NCBI RefSeq assembly: GCF_032191775.1
Contig: NZ_CP132507.1
Span: forward strand, 1,079,001 to 1,143,000
DNA: 64,000 nt
Reading direction: 5' to 3'
DNA from: Rhodoferax mekongensis
Lineage (GTDB): Bacteria > Pseudomonadota > Gammaproteobacteria > Burkholderiales > Burkholderiaceae_C
Shown: one piece after another, positions 52,991 through 62,895 of the stretch
How positions within the stretch are numbered: position 1 is the stretch's first letter
How the letters are laid out: each line of letters opens with the position of its first letter
Notes under the pieces: generated by a model
What the model was told of the DNA's origin: nothing
What the model saw: only the letters and a program-made list of their open reading frames with translations
Databases searched by the model: none
Position numbers and translations under genes: made by a program

Positions 52991-53605
52991 ATGGACATGT
53001 TGCTGTTGTTGGCGGCAGCCCTTGGATTTGCTTGGGCCAAGAGGAAAGACCAGAGCGAGCGCATTGCCCTGTTGGGAAACGTGCTCACTCGCTTTGACAT
53101 CGAAAAGCTGATGGAAAGCCTCACGGACGGGTATCTGCGCGCCTTGGGCGAGGAAGACGCGGAGCGCCAGACCCAGGTCTGGAGCTACCTGGAAGTGCAG
53201 GAACAAACGCTGAGCGAACAGTTCACTGCCTTCGCCACCGAATTCGCAACGCAGGATGCAGCTGCCACGCGGGTGAGCCGTTTGCCGGTGGCCCTTCCGT
53301 ATGCGGCCCGCTGGTGGCCGTCCGCCGGCTTTGACGTGCGTGAAGCGTTTGCAGTCCACGCGCGTGGCATCGCGTCGGTGATTGAAAACCAGGCAGGTCT
53401 GTCGCCCAAGCGCCGTGCTTTCACCCTGTCTGCAGAACTCTTTTTGATGCAGCACACCTGCCACTGGTATTGCCGCTCCAAGACCGTGGCTTCAGCACGT
53501 TTGCTGGCGCGGCACAAGACTGCCTATCAACAGGTATTGCAGTCAGTCAGCCTCGAGACACGCGATGCCTATCTCTCTTTGGCGGGCCAGTCGGTGTCTA
53601 GTTGA
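52991..53605 (+). CDS. Hypothetical protein with N-terminal hydrophobic helix
   Basis: A 204-residue protein that I do not recognise. The first 15 residues (MDMLLLLAAALGFAW) look like a membrane anchor, followed by KRKDQSERIALLGNVLTRFDIEKLM. The rest is mostly helical, with RRAFTLSAELFLMQHTCHWYC near residues 137-157. The start codon lies 3 bp after the Atm1-like exporter stop, so it is probably translated from the same mRNA and may assist it. Confidence 0.7.
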   Translation: MDMLLLLAAALGFAWAKRKDQSERIALLGNVLTRFDIEKLMESLTDGYLRALGEEDAERQTQVWSYLEVQEQTLSEQFTAFATEFATQDAAATRVSRLPVALPYAARWWPSAGFDVREAFAVHARGIASVIENQAGLSPKRRAFTLSAELFLMQHTCHWYCRSKTVASARLLARHKTAYQQVLQSVSLETRDAYLSLAGQSVSS

Positions 53606-53645
53606 ATCCATGGTGCTAACGTTTGGTGAGTCTGTCTAGCAACGT

Positions 53646-54407
53646 TTAAGCAGAGACGAACTTCTGTTGGTGTCGCACAGCAAAGTTGTTCAAATGAATA
53701 AACATGGCCGCCTTGGCAGATGCGGCATCCTTTCGTGTGATCGCATCAAATATGGTTTCATGCTCTAACCGTATATTGAACCCCACTTCAGGTAGGGACA
53801 GGCGCACTTTGCCGGATGAACCTTCTGCTGGCTCGGGGCCTCTGTTATTCAATGTCGCCCCTAAATCTGTGCGGATTAAGGTACTGAGCAGGTTTCCGAT
53901 AACTTCCACAAAGTACGGGTTTTGGGTGGCGGCAGCAATTTCAGTATGGAATCTGAAATCGGGTTCTTCACCATCGTTCTCTTTTTGATAAGTGAACCGA
54001 CTGTTTTGCAGGGCTTCATGCATGGATGCCAGTTGTTCCTCGGTGCGCCGATTAGCAGCGAGGTGTGCAGCTTCAGCCCCTAAGCTGATTAGCATTTCCA
54101 GCAAAGCCATTATCTGTGTGGAGTTAAGGTTGTACTGACTGGTCGAGAGCAGCGCATTGGGGGCCAGTCGTTCTAGTACAAATGTACCGCTCCCGTGCCG
54201 GGTTTTTACATATCCACTCGCTTGCAAGCTGGACATGGCTTCGCGCACTACAGTCCTGCTAACGCTGAACTCATGCATCAATACAGGCTCGGTTGGGATG
54301 CGTTCACCGGGCTTCAATTCCCCGTTAAGTATCCGCCTCTGAATGTTTTCGACCACGCGTTGTGGTTGACTTTTGTTTGCTGAGGGTTTTTGGACGGACG
54401 TCGTCAT
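53646..54407 (-). CDS. GntR family regulator, FadR subfamily (FCD domain)
   Basis: A 253-residue protein. The winged helix (18-80) shows RRILNGELKPGERIPTE and VSRTVVREAMSSLQASG, then KTRHGSGTFV. The FCD ligand domain follows, with FHTEIAAATQNPYFVEVIGN holding metal/ligand-binding histidine and asparagine positions. Such proteins respond to small carboxylates. It is divergent from the LysR gene, with 143 bp between them that contain TTTTGTACCAGA as a possible operator; that is speculative. Confidence 0.88.
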   Translation of the reverse strand: MTTSVQKPSANKSQPQRVVENIQRRILNGELKPGERIPTEPVLMHEFSVSRTVVREAMSSLQASGYVKTRHGSGTFVLERLAPNALLSTSQYNLNSTQIMALLEMLISLGAEAAHLAANRRTEEQLASMHEALQNSRFTYQKENDGEEPDFRFHTEIAAATQNPYFVEVIGNLLSTLIRTDLGATLNNRGPEPAEGSSGKVRLSLPEVGFNIRLEHETIFDAITRKDAASAKAAMFIHLNNFAVRHQQKFVSA

Positions 54408-54550
54408 GTTGATCTGAAGCGATTGAAGCTACTTTTGTACCAGATGAAGTCTAGATAGCTTTGCACTTCACTATTTGATCTCCTGCAGCTTGTAGGGGCG
54501 GATCGCCGGATGGAAGGTAAATCCATGCGTTTCGCGCATAATGCGCGCCC

Positions 54551-55528
54551 ATGGAAACCAAATGGCTTGAAGACTTTGTGTCTCTGGCTGAAACCCGGAG
54601 TTTCAGCCGATCAGCGCAACTGCGTCACGTAACCCAACCCGCGTTTTCGCGGCGCATCCAGTCGTTGGAGGCGTGGGCAGGCACCGATCTGGTGGACCGG
54701 AGCAGTTACCCCACCCGGCTGACCCCGGCAGGCGAGACGCTGTATGACCAGTCTCTGGAGGTGCTTCAAGCCTTGCAAAGCACCCGAGCCATGCTGCGCG
54801 GGCATACCACCGCAGCGCAAGACGTGGTCGAGTTCGCGGTGCCGCACACCTTGGCGTTCACTTTTTTTCCGGCGTGGGTGTCCGAGCTGCGCGAGAAATT
54901 CGGGCCGCTCAAAAGCCGCCTGATTGCGCTCAATGTGCATGACGCGGTGATGCGTCTGGTCGAAGGCAGTTGCGATTTGCTGATTGCCTATCACCATCCC
55001 TCGCAGCCCTACCAGCTGGATGCGGACCGCTATGAGATGGTCAGTCTGGGTGAGGAAGTGGTGGCACCTTATTCCAAGCCGGATGCGGATGGCAACCCCA
55101 TGTTCAGCCTTCCCGGCAAACTCGGTCAGCCTCTGCCTTACCTGGGTTATGCGCCGGGCGCTTACTTGGGCCAGATGGTGGAGCTCATCTTGAAGCAAGC
55201 CGAAGTGCCCGTCCATTTCGATCGTGTGTATGAGACCGACATGGCCGAAGGCCTGAAGGCAATGGCGTTGGAGGGCCATGGCGTGGCCTTCCTGCCGCAT
55301 AGCGCGGTAAAGAAAGACCTGCGTGCCAAGAAGCTGGTGAGCGCCTTGCCGAATCACATGAAGTCGCTGCAGATCACCATGGAAGTGCGCGCTTACCGCG
55401 AACGCCTGGCCGTGCGGGAAGCCGGCCGCAGCTTGAGCGCGGCGCAGCGGGCGCAGACCCGCACGCCCAAGGGCTCAGCCCAGGCATTGTGGGACTATCT
55501 GCATTCCCGGGCGAGCGCAGCGGCATAG
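54551..55528 (+). CDS. LysR family regulator, HypT-like
   Basis: A 325-residue protein. The HTH has METKWLEDFVSLAETRSFSR and VTQPAFSRRIQSLE, close to the pattern of HypT (YjiE), the hypochlorite-responsive regulator of E. coli, which shares the METKWL opening. The effector domain starts about residue 90. Whether it senses hypochlorite is unknown. It is expressed away from the GntR gene, and the amino-acid binding protein gene follows 104 bp later. Confidence 0.85.
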   Translation: METKWLEDFVSLAETRSFSRSAQLRHVTQPAFSRRIQSLEAWAGTDLVDRSSYPTRLTPAGETLYDQSLEVLQALQSTRAMLRGHTTAAQDVVEFAVPHTLAFTFFPAWVSELREKFGPLKSRLIALNVHDAVMRLVEGSCDLLIAYHHPSQPYQLDADRYEMVSLGEEVVAPYSKPDADGNPMFSLPGKLGQPLPYLGYAPGAYLGQMVELILKQAEVPVHFDRVYETDMAEGLKAMALEGHGVAFLPHSAVKKDLRAKKLVSALPNHMKSLQITMEVRAYRERLAVREAGRSLSAAQRAQTRTPKGSAQALWDYLHSRASAAA

Positions 55529-55632
55529 TTGTTGCATAACGGTTTTGCATACCGGCCCAATGAATAGGCATTGGCGGCGGTGCAAGGGGCTGGCTAGAGT
55601 CACAAATTCAGTCAGACCCCGTCGTTGGAGAA

Positions 55633-56550
55633 GTGATGACAAACACATATGCAGCTGCACCCCGTCGTGCGGTGTTTTTTTTGCTTGGCACCCTGCTTGC
55701 CTTGGCAGGTCACAGCCCGGCCGCTGCGACGGGTGTTCTGGAGCGTGTCAGTAGTGGCGGCAAGTTGGTGATAGCGCACCGCGAGTCGTCCATTCCGTTT
55801 TCCTATGTAGATGCTGACAAGAAACCCGTGGGCTATGCCGTAGAGCTGTGCCTGAAGTTGGCAGAGGCGGTGCGCAAGAAGACCGGTGCCAAGAACATGC
55901 AGGTGGATTTTTTGCAGGTCACGCCTGCCAACCGCATCGCCATGGTGGCCGAAGGCAAGGCAGACCTCGAATGCGGATCGACCACCAATAACGCAGAGCG
56001 GCGCCAGAAGGTGGCTTTCACCATCCCTCACTTCATCACCGGGGCCCGCATGTTGGTACGGGCTGACAGCAAGATAGAACGGATCGAAGACCTGGAAGGC
56101 AAAAAGCTGGTGTCCACCAAAGGCACGACCCCGTTGAAGGCTGCGGAGCAGGCCAACCGTGAGCGGTTGTTGCGCATCACCATCCTCGAAGCCTCCGACC
56201 ATGCGAAAGCGGTCGACATGGTCGAGAAAGGTGAGGCGGAAGCTTTCGTGATGGATGATGTGCTTTTGTATGGCTTGGCGTCTAACCGGCCCAAGCCTGA
56301 ATCGTTGCGCGTGGTCGGCAAGTTCCTGACCACAGAACCCCTGGCCATCATGCTGTCCAAAGACGATCCCGAGTTCAAGAAGCTGATCGACGAAGAAATG
56401 CGTCGCCTGATCGTCAGTAAAGAGATTCAGCCGATCTACGACAAATGGTTTCTGAAGCCCATTCCGCCGAACGACAAAGCGCTGAATCTGCCCGTGAGCT
56501 ACCTGCTCCGGGACTTCTGGAAATACCCCAGCGATTTCGTGCCGTTTTAA
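55633..56550 (+). CDS. Amino-acid ABC transporter substrate-binding protein (GltI-like)
   Basis: A 305-residue protein with an N-terminal signal peptide (AVFFLLGTLLALAGHSPAAA). The SBP_bac_3 pattern is HRESSIPFSYVDADKKPVGY, KADLECGSTTNNAERR and ARMLVRADSKIERIEDLEGK. It resembles glutamate/aspartate receptors. No permease or ATPase gene is adjacent, so it is an orphan receptor working with subunits encoded elsewhere or in signalling. Confidence 0.88.
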   Translation: MMTNTYAAAPRRAVFFLLGTLLALAGHSPAAATGVLERVSSGGKLVIAHRESSIPFSYVDADKKPVGYAVELCLKLAEAVRKKTGAKNMQVDFLQVTPANRIAMVAEGKADLECGSTTNNAERRQKVAFTIPHFITGARMLVRADSKIERIEDLEGKKLVSTKGTTPLKAAEQANRERLLRITILEASDHAKAVDMVEKGEAEAFVMDDVLLYGLASNRPKPESLRVVGKFLTTEPLAIMLSKDDPEFKKLIDEEMRRLIVSKEIQPIYDKWFLKPIPPNDKALNLPVSYLLRDFWKYPSDFVPF

Positions 56551-56601
56551 GCGACTCCGCTCTCATAGCGGGGTGCGCTGCGGTTTTGGGACAATAGGGC
56601 C

Positions 56602-57648
56602 ATGACCTCCACAGCCACCCCCCAGACACTGACTATCACCCGCCCGGACGACTGGCACTTGCACGTGCGCGACGGCGCTGCCCTCAATACCGTGGTGCCG
56701 CACACCGCAGCCCAGTTCGGCCGCGCCATCATCATGCCCAACCTCAAGCCACCGGTGACCACCGCCGAGCAGGCGTTGGCTTACAAGGCCCGCATTCAGG
56801 CCGCGGTACCGGCGGGTGTGGAGTTTGAGCCGTTGATGACGCTTTACCTCACCGACAACCTGCCCGCTGATGAAATTGCGCGTGCCAAGGACGCCGGTGT
56901 AGTGGCTGCGAAGCTCTACCCCGCAGGGGCGACCACCAACAGCGATGCGGGAGTCACCGACCTGCGCAAGACTTACAAAACGTTGGAAGCCATGCAGAAA
57001 GCCGGCTTGCTCTTGTTGGTACACGGCGAAGTCACCAGTAGCGACATTGACTTGTTTGACCGCGAAGCGGTTTTCATCGACACCCAGCTCATTCCCTTGC
57101 GCCGGGATTTCCCCGAGCTGAAGATCGTGTTCGAGCACATCACCACGCTGGAAGCTGCTCAGTACGTGGCCGCTGCAGACCGCTTTACCGCGGCGAGCAT
57201 CACCGCCCACCACCTGCTCTACAACCGTAATGCCATCTTCACCGGCGGCATCCGGCCGCACTACTACTGCCTGCCGGTTTTGAAGCGTGAGACGCACCGC
57301 AAGGCCCTGGTACAAGCGGCGACCGGCGGCTCCCCCAAGTTTTTCCTGGGTACCGACAGCGCACCACACCCCGCTCACCTCAAGGAGCATGCCTCGGGCT
57401 GCGCAGGCTGCTACACCGCCCACGCTGCCATGGAGCTGTACGCCCAGGCATTTGACGCTGCAGGTGCCCTCGACAAGCTAGAGGGTTTTGCCAGTTTCCA
57501 CGGTGCAGACTTCTATGGTTTGCCACGCAACCGGGGCACCATCACCTTGACGCGCGAAAGCTGGACCCCACCCGAGAGCTACGCCTTCGGCGAAACCACG
57601 CTCAAACCCCTGGCCGCGGGCGAAGCACTGCAGTGGCGTTTGGTCTAG
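56602..57648 (+). CDS. pyrC: Dihydroorotase
   Basis: A 348-residue class II dihydroorotase of usual length. The zinc-binding HxH is in [10 protein letters not shown] (His19, His21). [17 protein letters not shown] supplies the carboxylated lysine. HGEVTS and FEHITT provide further zinc ligands, and GTDSAPH gives the catalytic aspartate. It closes carbamoyl aspartate to dihydroorotate in pyrimidine synthesis. It overlaps the DUF3025 gene by 16 bp. Confidence 0.95.
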   Translation: MTSTATPQTLTITRPDDWHLHVRDGAALNTVVPHTAAQFGRAIIMPNLKPPVTTAEQALAYKARIQAAVPAGVEFEPLMTLYLTDNLPADEIARAKDAGVVAAKLYPAGATTNSDAGVTDLRKTYKTLEAMQKAGLLLLVHGEVTSSDIDLFDREAVFIDTQLIPLRRDFPELKIVFEHITTLEAAQYVAAADRFTAASITAHHLLYNRNAIFTGGIRPHYYCLPVLKRETHRKALVQAATGGSPKFFLGTDSAPHPAHLKEHASGCAGCYTAHAAMELYAQAFDAAGALDKLEGFASFHGADFYGLPRNRGTITLTRESWTPPESYAFGETTLKPLAAGEALQWRLV

Positions 57649-58382
57649 AAGCGATTAACTGGTCCGTGCCGTGGCTTGACCCGTGGCGCGATGCGGGGGA
57701 GGGCTTGGCTCTGCAGGTTGAAGCTGGCCTGACGGTGGCGCAGGCGCTCAATGCGCCCGGCATGGCTCCGGTGCGCTTCATCCCCCAAAGCGAGTTGCCA
57801 GCGGGCAGCGCTTACGAGCAGCACATCTACGACACGGGGTGCGTCCCGACCCGTGACGGTTTGCACGATTTTTTCAATGGTCTGTGCTGGATGCAGTTCC
57901 CACAGGCCAAGAAGAAGCTCAATCTCTTGCAGGCCCAGCAAATTGCGCAAACCGGCATCCAGCCGGTGCGCGGCCCCGCCCGCGATGCGTTGACCGTTTT
58001 TGACGAAAACGCCGCGCTCCTCATGGCGCCGGATGCCTTGTGGGACGCTTTGGCTGCCAAAGATTGGCAGACGCTGTTCGGCCCGCTGCGCCCGATGTGG
58101 GCTCACGCCACACTGGTGCTGTTCGGCCATGCACTGCTGGAAAAACTGGTTTACCCACGAAAACCCATCACAGCGCACGTATTCCGTGCGCGGGCAGCTA
58201 CGAATTCGATAGCGGATATGGATGCCTGGCTGGCAGCCACGCTGAGTGCTCCCATGCTGGCAGCCAAGCCCTTTGCCCACTTGCCGGTGCTCGGTGTACC
58301 CGGCTGGTGGCCGGAGAATGAGTCGACAGACTTCTACGCAGACGCCAGCGTCTTCCGTGCACCCCGGTCAGCGGCTGGTTAG
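57633..58382 (+). CDS. DUF3025 domain-containing protein, with a repeat-derived segment
   Basis: The GTG at 57633 overlaps pyrC by 16 bp and gives 249 residues. DUF3025 features are [49 protein letters not shown] and the C-terminal [14 protein letters not shown]. Function is unknown. Residues about 178-194 ([17 protein letters not shown]) are encoded by DNA similar to the dispersed repeat of this window, suggesting an in-frame insertion. The pyrC-DUF3025 pair is common in Burkholderiales. Confidence 0.87.
   Translation: MAFGLEAINWSVPWLDPWRDAGEGLALQVEAGLTVAQALNAPGMAPVRFIPQSELPAGSAYEQHIYDTGCVPTRDGLHDFFNGLCWMQFPQAKKKLNLLQAQQIAQTGIQPVRGPARDALTVFDENAALLMAPDALWDALAAKDWQTLFGPLRPMWAHATLVLFGHALLEKLVYPRKPITAHVFRARAATNSIADMDAWLAATLSAPMLAAKPFAHLPVLGVPGWWPENESTDFYADASVFRAPRSAAG
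58168..58215 (-). repeat. Dispersed repeat copy F, inside the DUF3025 gene
   Basis: On + it reads CAGCGCACGTATTCCGTGCG, CGGGCAGCTACGAATTCGAT AGCGG. TGCGC, AGCTA and ATAGCG align with copy D at the same spacing, with the middle less conserved. Confidence 0.5.
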
Positions 58383-58405
58383 CACCTCACTGCTGTCACG
58401 CGTTG

Positions 58406-59416
58406 TCAGGCCTTGAGCTTGAGCAAGTGCACCATGACCCGTGCCGTGGTCTGGTCAAAGTCAATTTGCTCATTGAAGTCTTTGCCTGTCAGCCAGGAGG
58501 CATCCCAGTGGTTTTGTTTGAGTACGGATTTCCAGCTCTCATGCAAAGTGGCCTGCCGTACCGCCTCCACCATCGCGGCTTGGCGCTCTGCCGGGACCGA
58601 CTTCCCGGTGAATACGCCGCGCCAGTTGGCCATGTCTACTTGCATGCCCTGGTCGCGAATGGACGGAATACCGAAAGAGGCTTTTCGTGATGACACCCCG
58701 ATGGCCCTGAGCTGCCCGCCGGCGAGCTGCGAGCTGAATTCGCTGTAGCCAGAGATCCCTACCATCGCTTTGCCGGACAGTACAGCAGACACTACTTCCG
58801 CTCCACCCGCAAAAGGCAGATAGGTCAAATCGTCGGGGTTCGCGCCGGTCGCGCGGGCAAACACCCCGGAGAAGATGTGATCCACACCACCCGCGGACCC
58901 GCCTGCCACGGTGACCGCCTTCAGATTGGCCTTCATGGCGGCTGAGAGGTCAGAGGCATTCTTGATGGGCGAGTTGGCCGCCACCACCATGACCAAATAG
59001 TCACTCGTGAGCCGTGCCAGGGGCGCCAGCGTTCCCATATCAATCGCAGGTTTTTGCAGCGCCACGGCACCGACCATCACGGTACCGCCCATGATGAGCG
59101 TGTTCGGGTCGGCCGCATATTTCTCGGCGTAGTAGGCCAGACCGATGGTGCCGCCTTTGCCGCCTTTGTTTTCATAGTCGATTTCATCCACAACTCCGGC
59201 GGAAATCATGGCCGTACCCAGGGCTCGGCCCGTCTGGTCCCAACCGCCTCCGACGTTCGCCGGGATCACGATTCGCAATTTGGATGCGAGTTTGGCGGCT
59301 GCTTTGGGTTTTGAGGCAGGTGCTTTGGCTGCTTGTCCCCAGCTCGGCGCGGCCATCCCGGCTAAGGTGCCTGCGGCGATGCAGGTGAGAAGCTGGCGGC
59401 GATCCATTTTTTTCAT
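58406..59416 (-). CDS. Tripartite tricarboxylate transporter substrate-binding protein (Bug/TctC family)
   Basis: The ATG at 59416 gives 336 residues (other starts: 59428, 59407). The N-terminal DRRQLL followed by a hydrophobic stretch and AAPSWGQA is a signal peptide, possibly Tat-like. The mature part shows RIVIPANVGGGWDQTGRALG, then YENKGGKGGTIGLAYY, typical of Bug receptors. No TctA/TctB gene is next to it, as for most Bug proteins in Burkholderiales. The ligand is unknown. Confidence 0.88.
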   Translation of the reverse strand: MKKMDRRQLLTCIAAGTLAGMAAPSWGQAAKAPASKPKAAAKLASKLRIVIPANVGGGWDQTGRALGTAMISAGVVDEIDYENKGGKGGTIGLAYYAEKYAADPNTLIMGGTVMVGAVALQKPAIDMGTLAPLARLTSDYLVMVVAANSPIKNASDLSAAMKANLKAVTVAGGSAGGVDHIFSGVFARATGANPDDLTYLPFAGGAEVVSAVLSGKAMVGISGYSEFSSQLAGGQLRAIGVSSRKASFGIPSIRDQGMQVDMANWRGVFTGKSVPAERQAAMVEAVRQATLHESWKSVLKQNHWDASWLTGKDFNEQIDFDQTTARVMVHLLKLKA

Positions 59417-59620
59417 CAAGAGCCTCATCGTATTTCACTTTGAATCGGGCATTTTCCCAGCCAAAGCAGGGGAGGCCACGGGCCTCACTTGTAACAAGTT
59501 GTGGCGGTGGAAAGGCCATAAACTTCATGGGTTCAAGCGCCTGAATGCTTGAATTCAGCCCTCGCGCCCCTACCATTCGGCTTAATTCGCCCGGAGCGGG
59601 TGCTCTTTTCTGAGACAACT

Positions 59621-60499
59621 ATGAAACGCATTCTTTTGTTTGTATTGACCAACGTGTTGGTGGTGGCGGTGCTGGGCGTCGTGGCCAGCCTGCTCGGTGT
59701 CAACAGGTTCTTGACATCCAACGGCCTGAACCTGGGTGCCTTGCTGGGCTTTGCGCTCATCATGGGCTTTGGCGGCGCCATTATTTCGTTGCTAATCAGC
59801 AAGCCCATGGCTAAGTGGACATCTGGCGTGCAGATCATCGAACAGCCCCAGAACGCCGACGAGGCCTGGATTGTGGACACCGTGCGCAGGTTTGCGGACA
59901 AAGCCGGCATCGGCATGCCGGAAGTCGGCATTTTTGAAGGTGAACCCAATGCGTTCGCTACTGGCGCCTTCAAAAACAGCGCCTTGGTGGCAGTGTCCAC
60001 CGGCTTGCTGCGTGGCATGACCCGCGAAGAAATTGAAGCCGTTATCGGCCATGAGGTGGCCCACATTGCCAACGGTGACATGGTCACCATGACCCTGATC
60101 CAGGGCGTGATGAACACCTTCGTGGTGTTCCTCAGCCGTGTAGTCGGTTACGCCGTGGACAGCTTCTTGCGGAAGAACGATGAGCAGAACAGCGGCCCCG
60201 GCATCGGTTATTACGTGACGACCATCGTGCTCGACATCGTGCTCGGGTTTGCCGCTGCCATGGTGGTGGCCTGGTTCAGCCGCCAGCGCGAGTTCCGTGC
60301 GGACGCAGGCGCCGCCCAGCTGATGGGCCGCAAGCAGCCCATGATGAACGCCTTGGCCCGCCTGGGTGGCATGACTCCGGGTGAGTTGCCCAAGAGTGTG
60401 GCGGCCATGGGCATTGCAGGTGGTATCGGTCAGTTGTTTTCGACCCACCCACCCATTGAGCAGCGCATTGCTGCCCTGCAGGCGAACAACGGGCAGTAA
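59621..60499 (+). CDS. htpX: Membrane zinc metalloprotease HtpX
   Basis: The ATG at 59621 gives 292 residues. Two hydrophobic helices at about 5-25 and 33-55 anchor the N-terminus. The catalytic zinc motif HEVAH is in [16 protein letters not shown], and the third ligand region is [23 protein letters not shown] ends the protein. It degrades misfolded membrane proteins. A terminator follows the stop. It is divergent from the Bug receptor gene, with 204 bp in between. Confidence 0.95.
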   Translation: MKRILLFVLTNVLVVAVLGVVASLLGVNRFLTSNGLNLGALLGFALIMGFGGAIISLLISKPMAKWTSGVQIIEQPQNADEAWIVDTVRRFADKAGIGMPEVGIFEGEPNAFATGAFKNSALVAVSTGLLRGMTREEIEAVIGHEVAHIANGDMVTMTLIQGVMNTFVVFLSRVVGYAVDSFLRKNDEQNSGPGIGYYVTTIVLDIVLGFAAAMVVAWFSRQREFRADAGAAQLMGRKQPMMNALARLGGMTPGELPKSVAAMGIAGGIGQLFSTHPPIEQRIAALQANNGQ

Positions 60500-60532
60500 G
60501 CCCTGCAGCGCACTGCGCTGCGTGTCTTGAGC

Positions 60533-60572
60533 GAACCCCTTGCCGCTGAGTGCGGCCAGGGGTTCTCTTTTT
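60533..60572 (+). terminator. Rho-independent terminator after htpX
   Basis: Stem GAACCCC (60533-60539) and GGGGTTC (60559-60565), with an inner GCCGC/GCGGC pair, followed by TCTTTTT. It lies about 34 bp past the htpX stop. Confidence 0.8.
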
Positions 60573-60614
60573 GTGGCGTGCTACAACCGCGGTTTGCGTT
60601 TCAGCCTCTGCACT

Positions 60615-61244
60615 ATGGAACTTTCTACCTGGCTCGCCTTCTTCGCCGCTTCCTGGGCCATCAGCATCTCGCCCGGCGCCGGCGCGATAGCCGCCATGAG
60701 CGCCGGCCTGAATCACGGCTTCCGGCGCGGTTACATCACCACCATCGGTTTGGTGTTGGGCATTTGGACCCAGATCCTCGTGGTAGGAGTGGGGCTGGGT
60801 GCCGTGGTAGCAGCCAGTAGCACGGCGTTTCTGGTCATCAAATGGGCAGGGGTGGCCTATCTGGTGTGGCTGGGTATCCAGCAGTGGCGTGCACCCGCCG
60901 TTCCTCTCGCTGCAAAGGCAGATGAAGCTGTGCCGGCGAGTGTGCGCACACAAATTTTCAAAGCTTGGGTCATCAATGCGCTGAACCCCAAGGGCACGGT
61001 GTTTTTGTTGGCTGTGGTGCCGCAATTCCTAGACTTGGCACAGCCGCTGGCGCCGCAGTATCTGATCATCGCCGCCACTTTGGCTTTTACTGATCTGGTG
61101 GTCATGGGCTGCTACACGGCCTTGGCAGCCAAAGTGCTGCGCGCACTCCATTCCGAGTCACACCTGCGCACCATGAACCGGGTGTTCGGCGGCTTGTTTG
61201 TGGCAGCCGGCACCCTGTTGGCGCTGTTCAAGCGGACGACTTGA
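60615..61244 (+). CDS. LysE/RhtB family amino-acid exporter
   Basis: The ATG at 60615 gives 209 residues; the earlier open frame overlaps the htpX terminator. Six hydrophobic segments are visible. SPGAGAIAAMSAGLNHGFRRG is the LysE/RhtB signature, and WVINALNPKGTVFLLAVVPQF follows in the middle. It exports an amino acid such as homoserine, threonine or lysine. It converges with the chemoreceptor gene, 40 bp apart. Confidence 0.9.
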   Translation: MELSTWLAFFAASWAISISPGAGAIAAMSAGLNHGFRRGYITTIGLVLGIWTQILVVGVGLGAVVAASSTAFLVIKWAGVAYLVWLGIQQWRAPAVPLAAKADEAVPASVRTQIFKAWVINALNPKGTVFLLAVVPQFLDLAQPLAPQYLIIAATLAFTDLVVMGCYTALAAKVLRALHSESHLRTMNRVFGGLFVAAGTLLALFKRTT

Positions 61245-61284
61245 CTGTCTGCCTGCAAAGGCTGGATTTCGCAGGCCAGACCGT

Positions 61285-62895
61285 TCAAAAGGCCAGCTGT
61301 AGAGGGGCCCCCGACCCGGGCAAGCGGTTCTGTTCAATCCGGAACTTGCTGACCACCTCTTTCAGACGGGCTGCTTGCTGTTTGAGGCTGTCCGCAGCGG
61401 CGGCGCTTTCCTCCACCAGTGCGGAGTTTTGTTGCGTCACCTGATCCAGCTGCATGATGGCTTCGCTGATCTGGGTGAAGCCTGCGTTCTCCTCGGCGGT
61501 GGCGGCAGAAACCTGGTTCATCAGCTCGTTCACGCGTTGCACCCGGCCCACGATGCCTTGCACTGAGGCTCCGGCCAGTTGGGCTTGCTGCTCGCCGGTG
61601 GCCACCCGGCTGATGCTGTCGCCGATCAGCGTTTTGATCTCCTTGGCAGCTTCCGCACTGCGCTGTGCCAGGCTGCGCACTTCAGAGGCCACGACGGCAA
61701 AACCCCGCCCTTGTTCTCCTGCACGCGCGGCCTCCACCGCCGCGTTCAGCGCGAGGATGTTGGTCTGGAAGGCGATACCGTCAATCACCCCGATGATTTC
61801 GCTGATCTTCTTGGATGACTGGGCGATGGACTGCATGGTGTGCACCATGGCGTCTACGTGCTGCCCGCTTTCCAGCGCCGCACCGGACGTTTCATTGGCC
61901 ATGGCGCTGGCTTCTCGCGTGTGCTCGGCATTGAGCTTGACGGCGCTGGCAATTTCTTCCGTAGACGCGGCAGTTTCTTCGAGGTTGCTGGCTTGTTCCT
62001 CGGTGCGTGCACTCAGGTCTGCGGTGCCGGAGGCAATCTGCTCTGACGCAGAAGCCACCTGCTCGCTGCATTCATGGACCAGTCCCGCCATGTGGGTGAG
62101 GCTGTATTTCATGCGCAGCATCGCAGCCACCACGCTGTCGGTTTGTTGCTGGTGCGCTGGAATCACCACCGTCAGGTCGCCCTCCGCAATCGCGTTGGCC
62201 ACCCGGACCACTTCACCCGGCTCGCCCCCCAGTTGACGGGTCAGGCTGCGGGTGATCACTATGGCTACGCCCAAGGCTGCGATGACGGCAAAGACAGAGA
62301 ACAACAAGGTAGTCTGGATAGCCGCAGCGCCTTGCGCTTTGGCGAGCTGGCCCTCCAAGACTATCGTGTCTGACTGAGCCTCCAGCATGGCATCGGAGGC
62401 GGCGGTCAGCTTGCTGAGTGGTCCCCGCACATTCTTGACCAAATACTCACCAGCCTCTTGCGTATTGCCCGTCTGTATGCGCTTTACGGCTTCTTCTCTG
62501 ACAGCATTGAAGGCAATCAACGCTTCTTCAACAGGCTTTAAGAGCTCCTGCTCTTTGGCGCTGACGATGGTTTTCTTTAGCTTTTCAAATGCATCATCCG
62601 CAGCCTTCTGGCCTTGGGCGATCCGGCTTACGGTGTAAGTCGCTTCTTCCGCATTGCCTATCGCCAACCCCACTACGGCAGCCCGCATATTGCGAACCTG
62701 CACATTGATGCCTAGTTGCAGCTGGGAGGCAAGTATCACCTTGACCGCGCTTTCATCTACGATGTGATTGACGTTGTCATTGATGTTGCCTATCCGGTAA
62801 ATGGATGTGCCGCTGATGGCCAGAAGCAGTGCGATGAGCAGACCGAAGCCTGCGGCCAGCTTGGTGCTGACTTTCCAAGAGCCAAATGTTTGCAT
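61285..62895 (-). CDS. Methyl-accepting chemotaxis protein
   Basis: The ATG at 62895 gives 536 residues. A first membrane helix (about 14-34) and a second (about 187-207) bracket a four-helix-bundle ligand domain (4HB_MCP). A HAMP follows, then the signalling domain with the hairpin EVRSLAQRSAEAAKEIKTLI, flanked by SASSEQI-type methylation helices. There is no obvious CheR-binding pentapeptide at the C-terminus. The ligand is unknown. Confidence 0.93.
   Translation of the reverse strand: MQTFGSWKVSTKLAAGFGLLIALLLAISGTSIYRIGNINDNVNHIVDESAVKVILASQLQLGINVQVRNMRAAVVGLAIGNAEEATYTVSRIAQGQKAADDAFEKLKKTIVSAKEQELLKPVEEALIAFNAVREEAVKRIQTGNTQEAGEYLVKNVRGPLSKLTAASDAMLEAQSDTIVLEGQLAKAQGAAAIQTTLLFSVFAVIAALGVAIVITRSLTRQLGGEPGEVVRVANAIAEGDLTVVIPAHQQQTDSVVAAMLRMKYSLTHMAGLVHECSEQVASASEQIASGTADLSARTEEQASNLEETAASTEEIASAVKLNAEHTREASAMANETSGAALESGQHVDAMVHTMQSIAQSSKKISEIIGVIDGIAFQTNILALNAAVEAARAGEQGRGFAVVASEVRSLAQRSAEAAKEIKTLIGDSISRVATGEQQAQLAGASVQGIVGRVQRVNELMNQVSAATAEENAGFTQISEAIMQLDQVTQQNSALVEESAAAADSLKQQAARLKEVVSKFRIEQNRLPGSGAPLQLAF

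Noticed and set aside
54515..54550. Another copy of the dispersed repeat (CGCGCATAATGCGCGCCCATGG) before the LysR gene
   Set aside because: Only the GCGCATA and GCGCC blocks match; the TGCTAT/TAGCT half is absent, so it may be chance.
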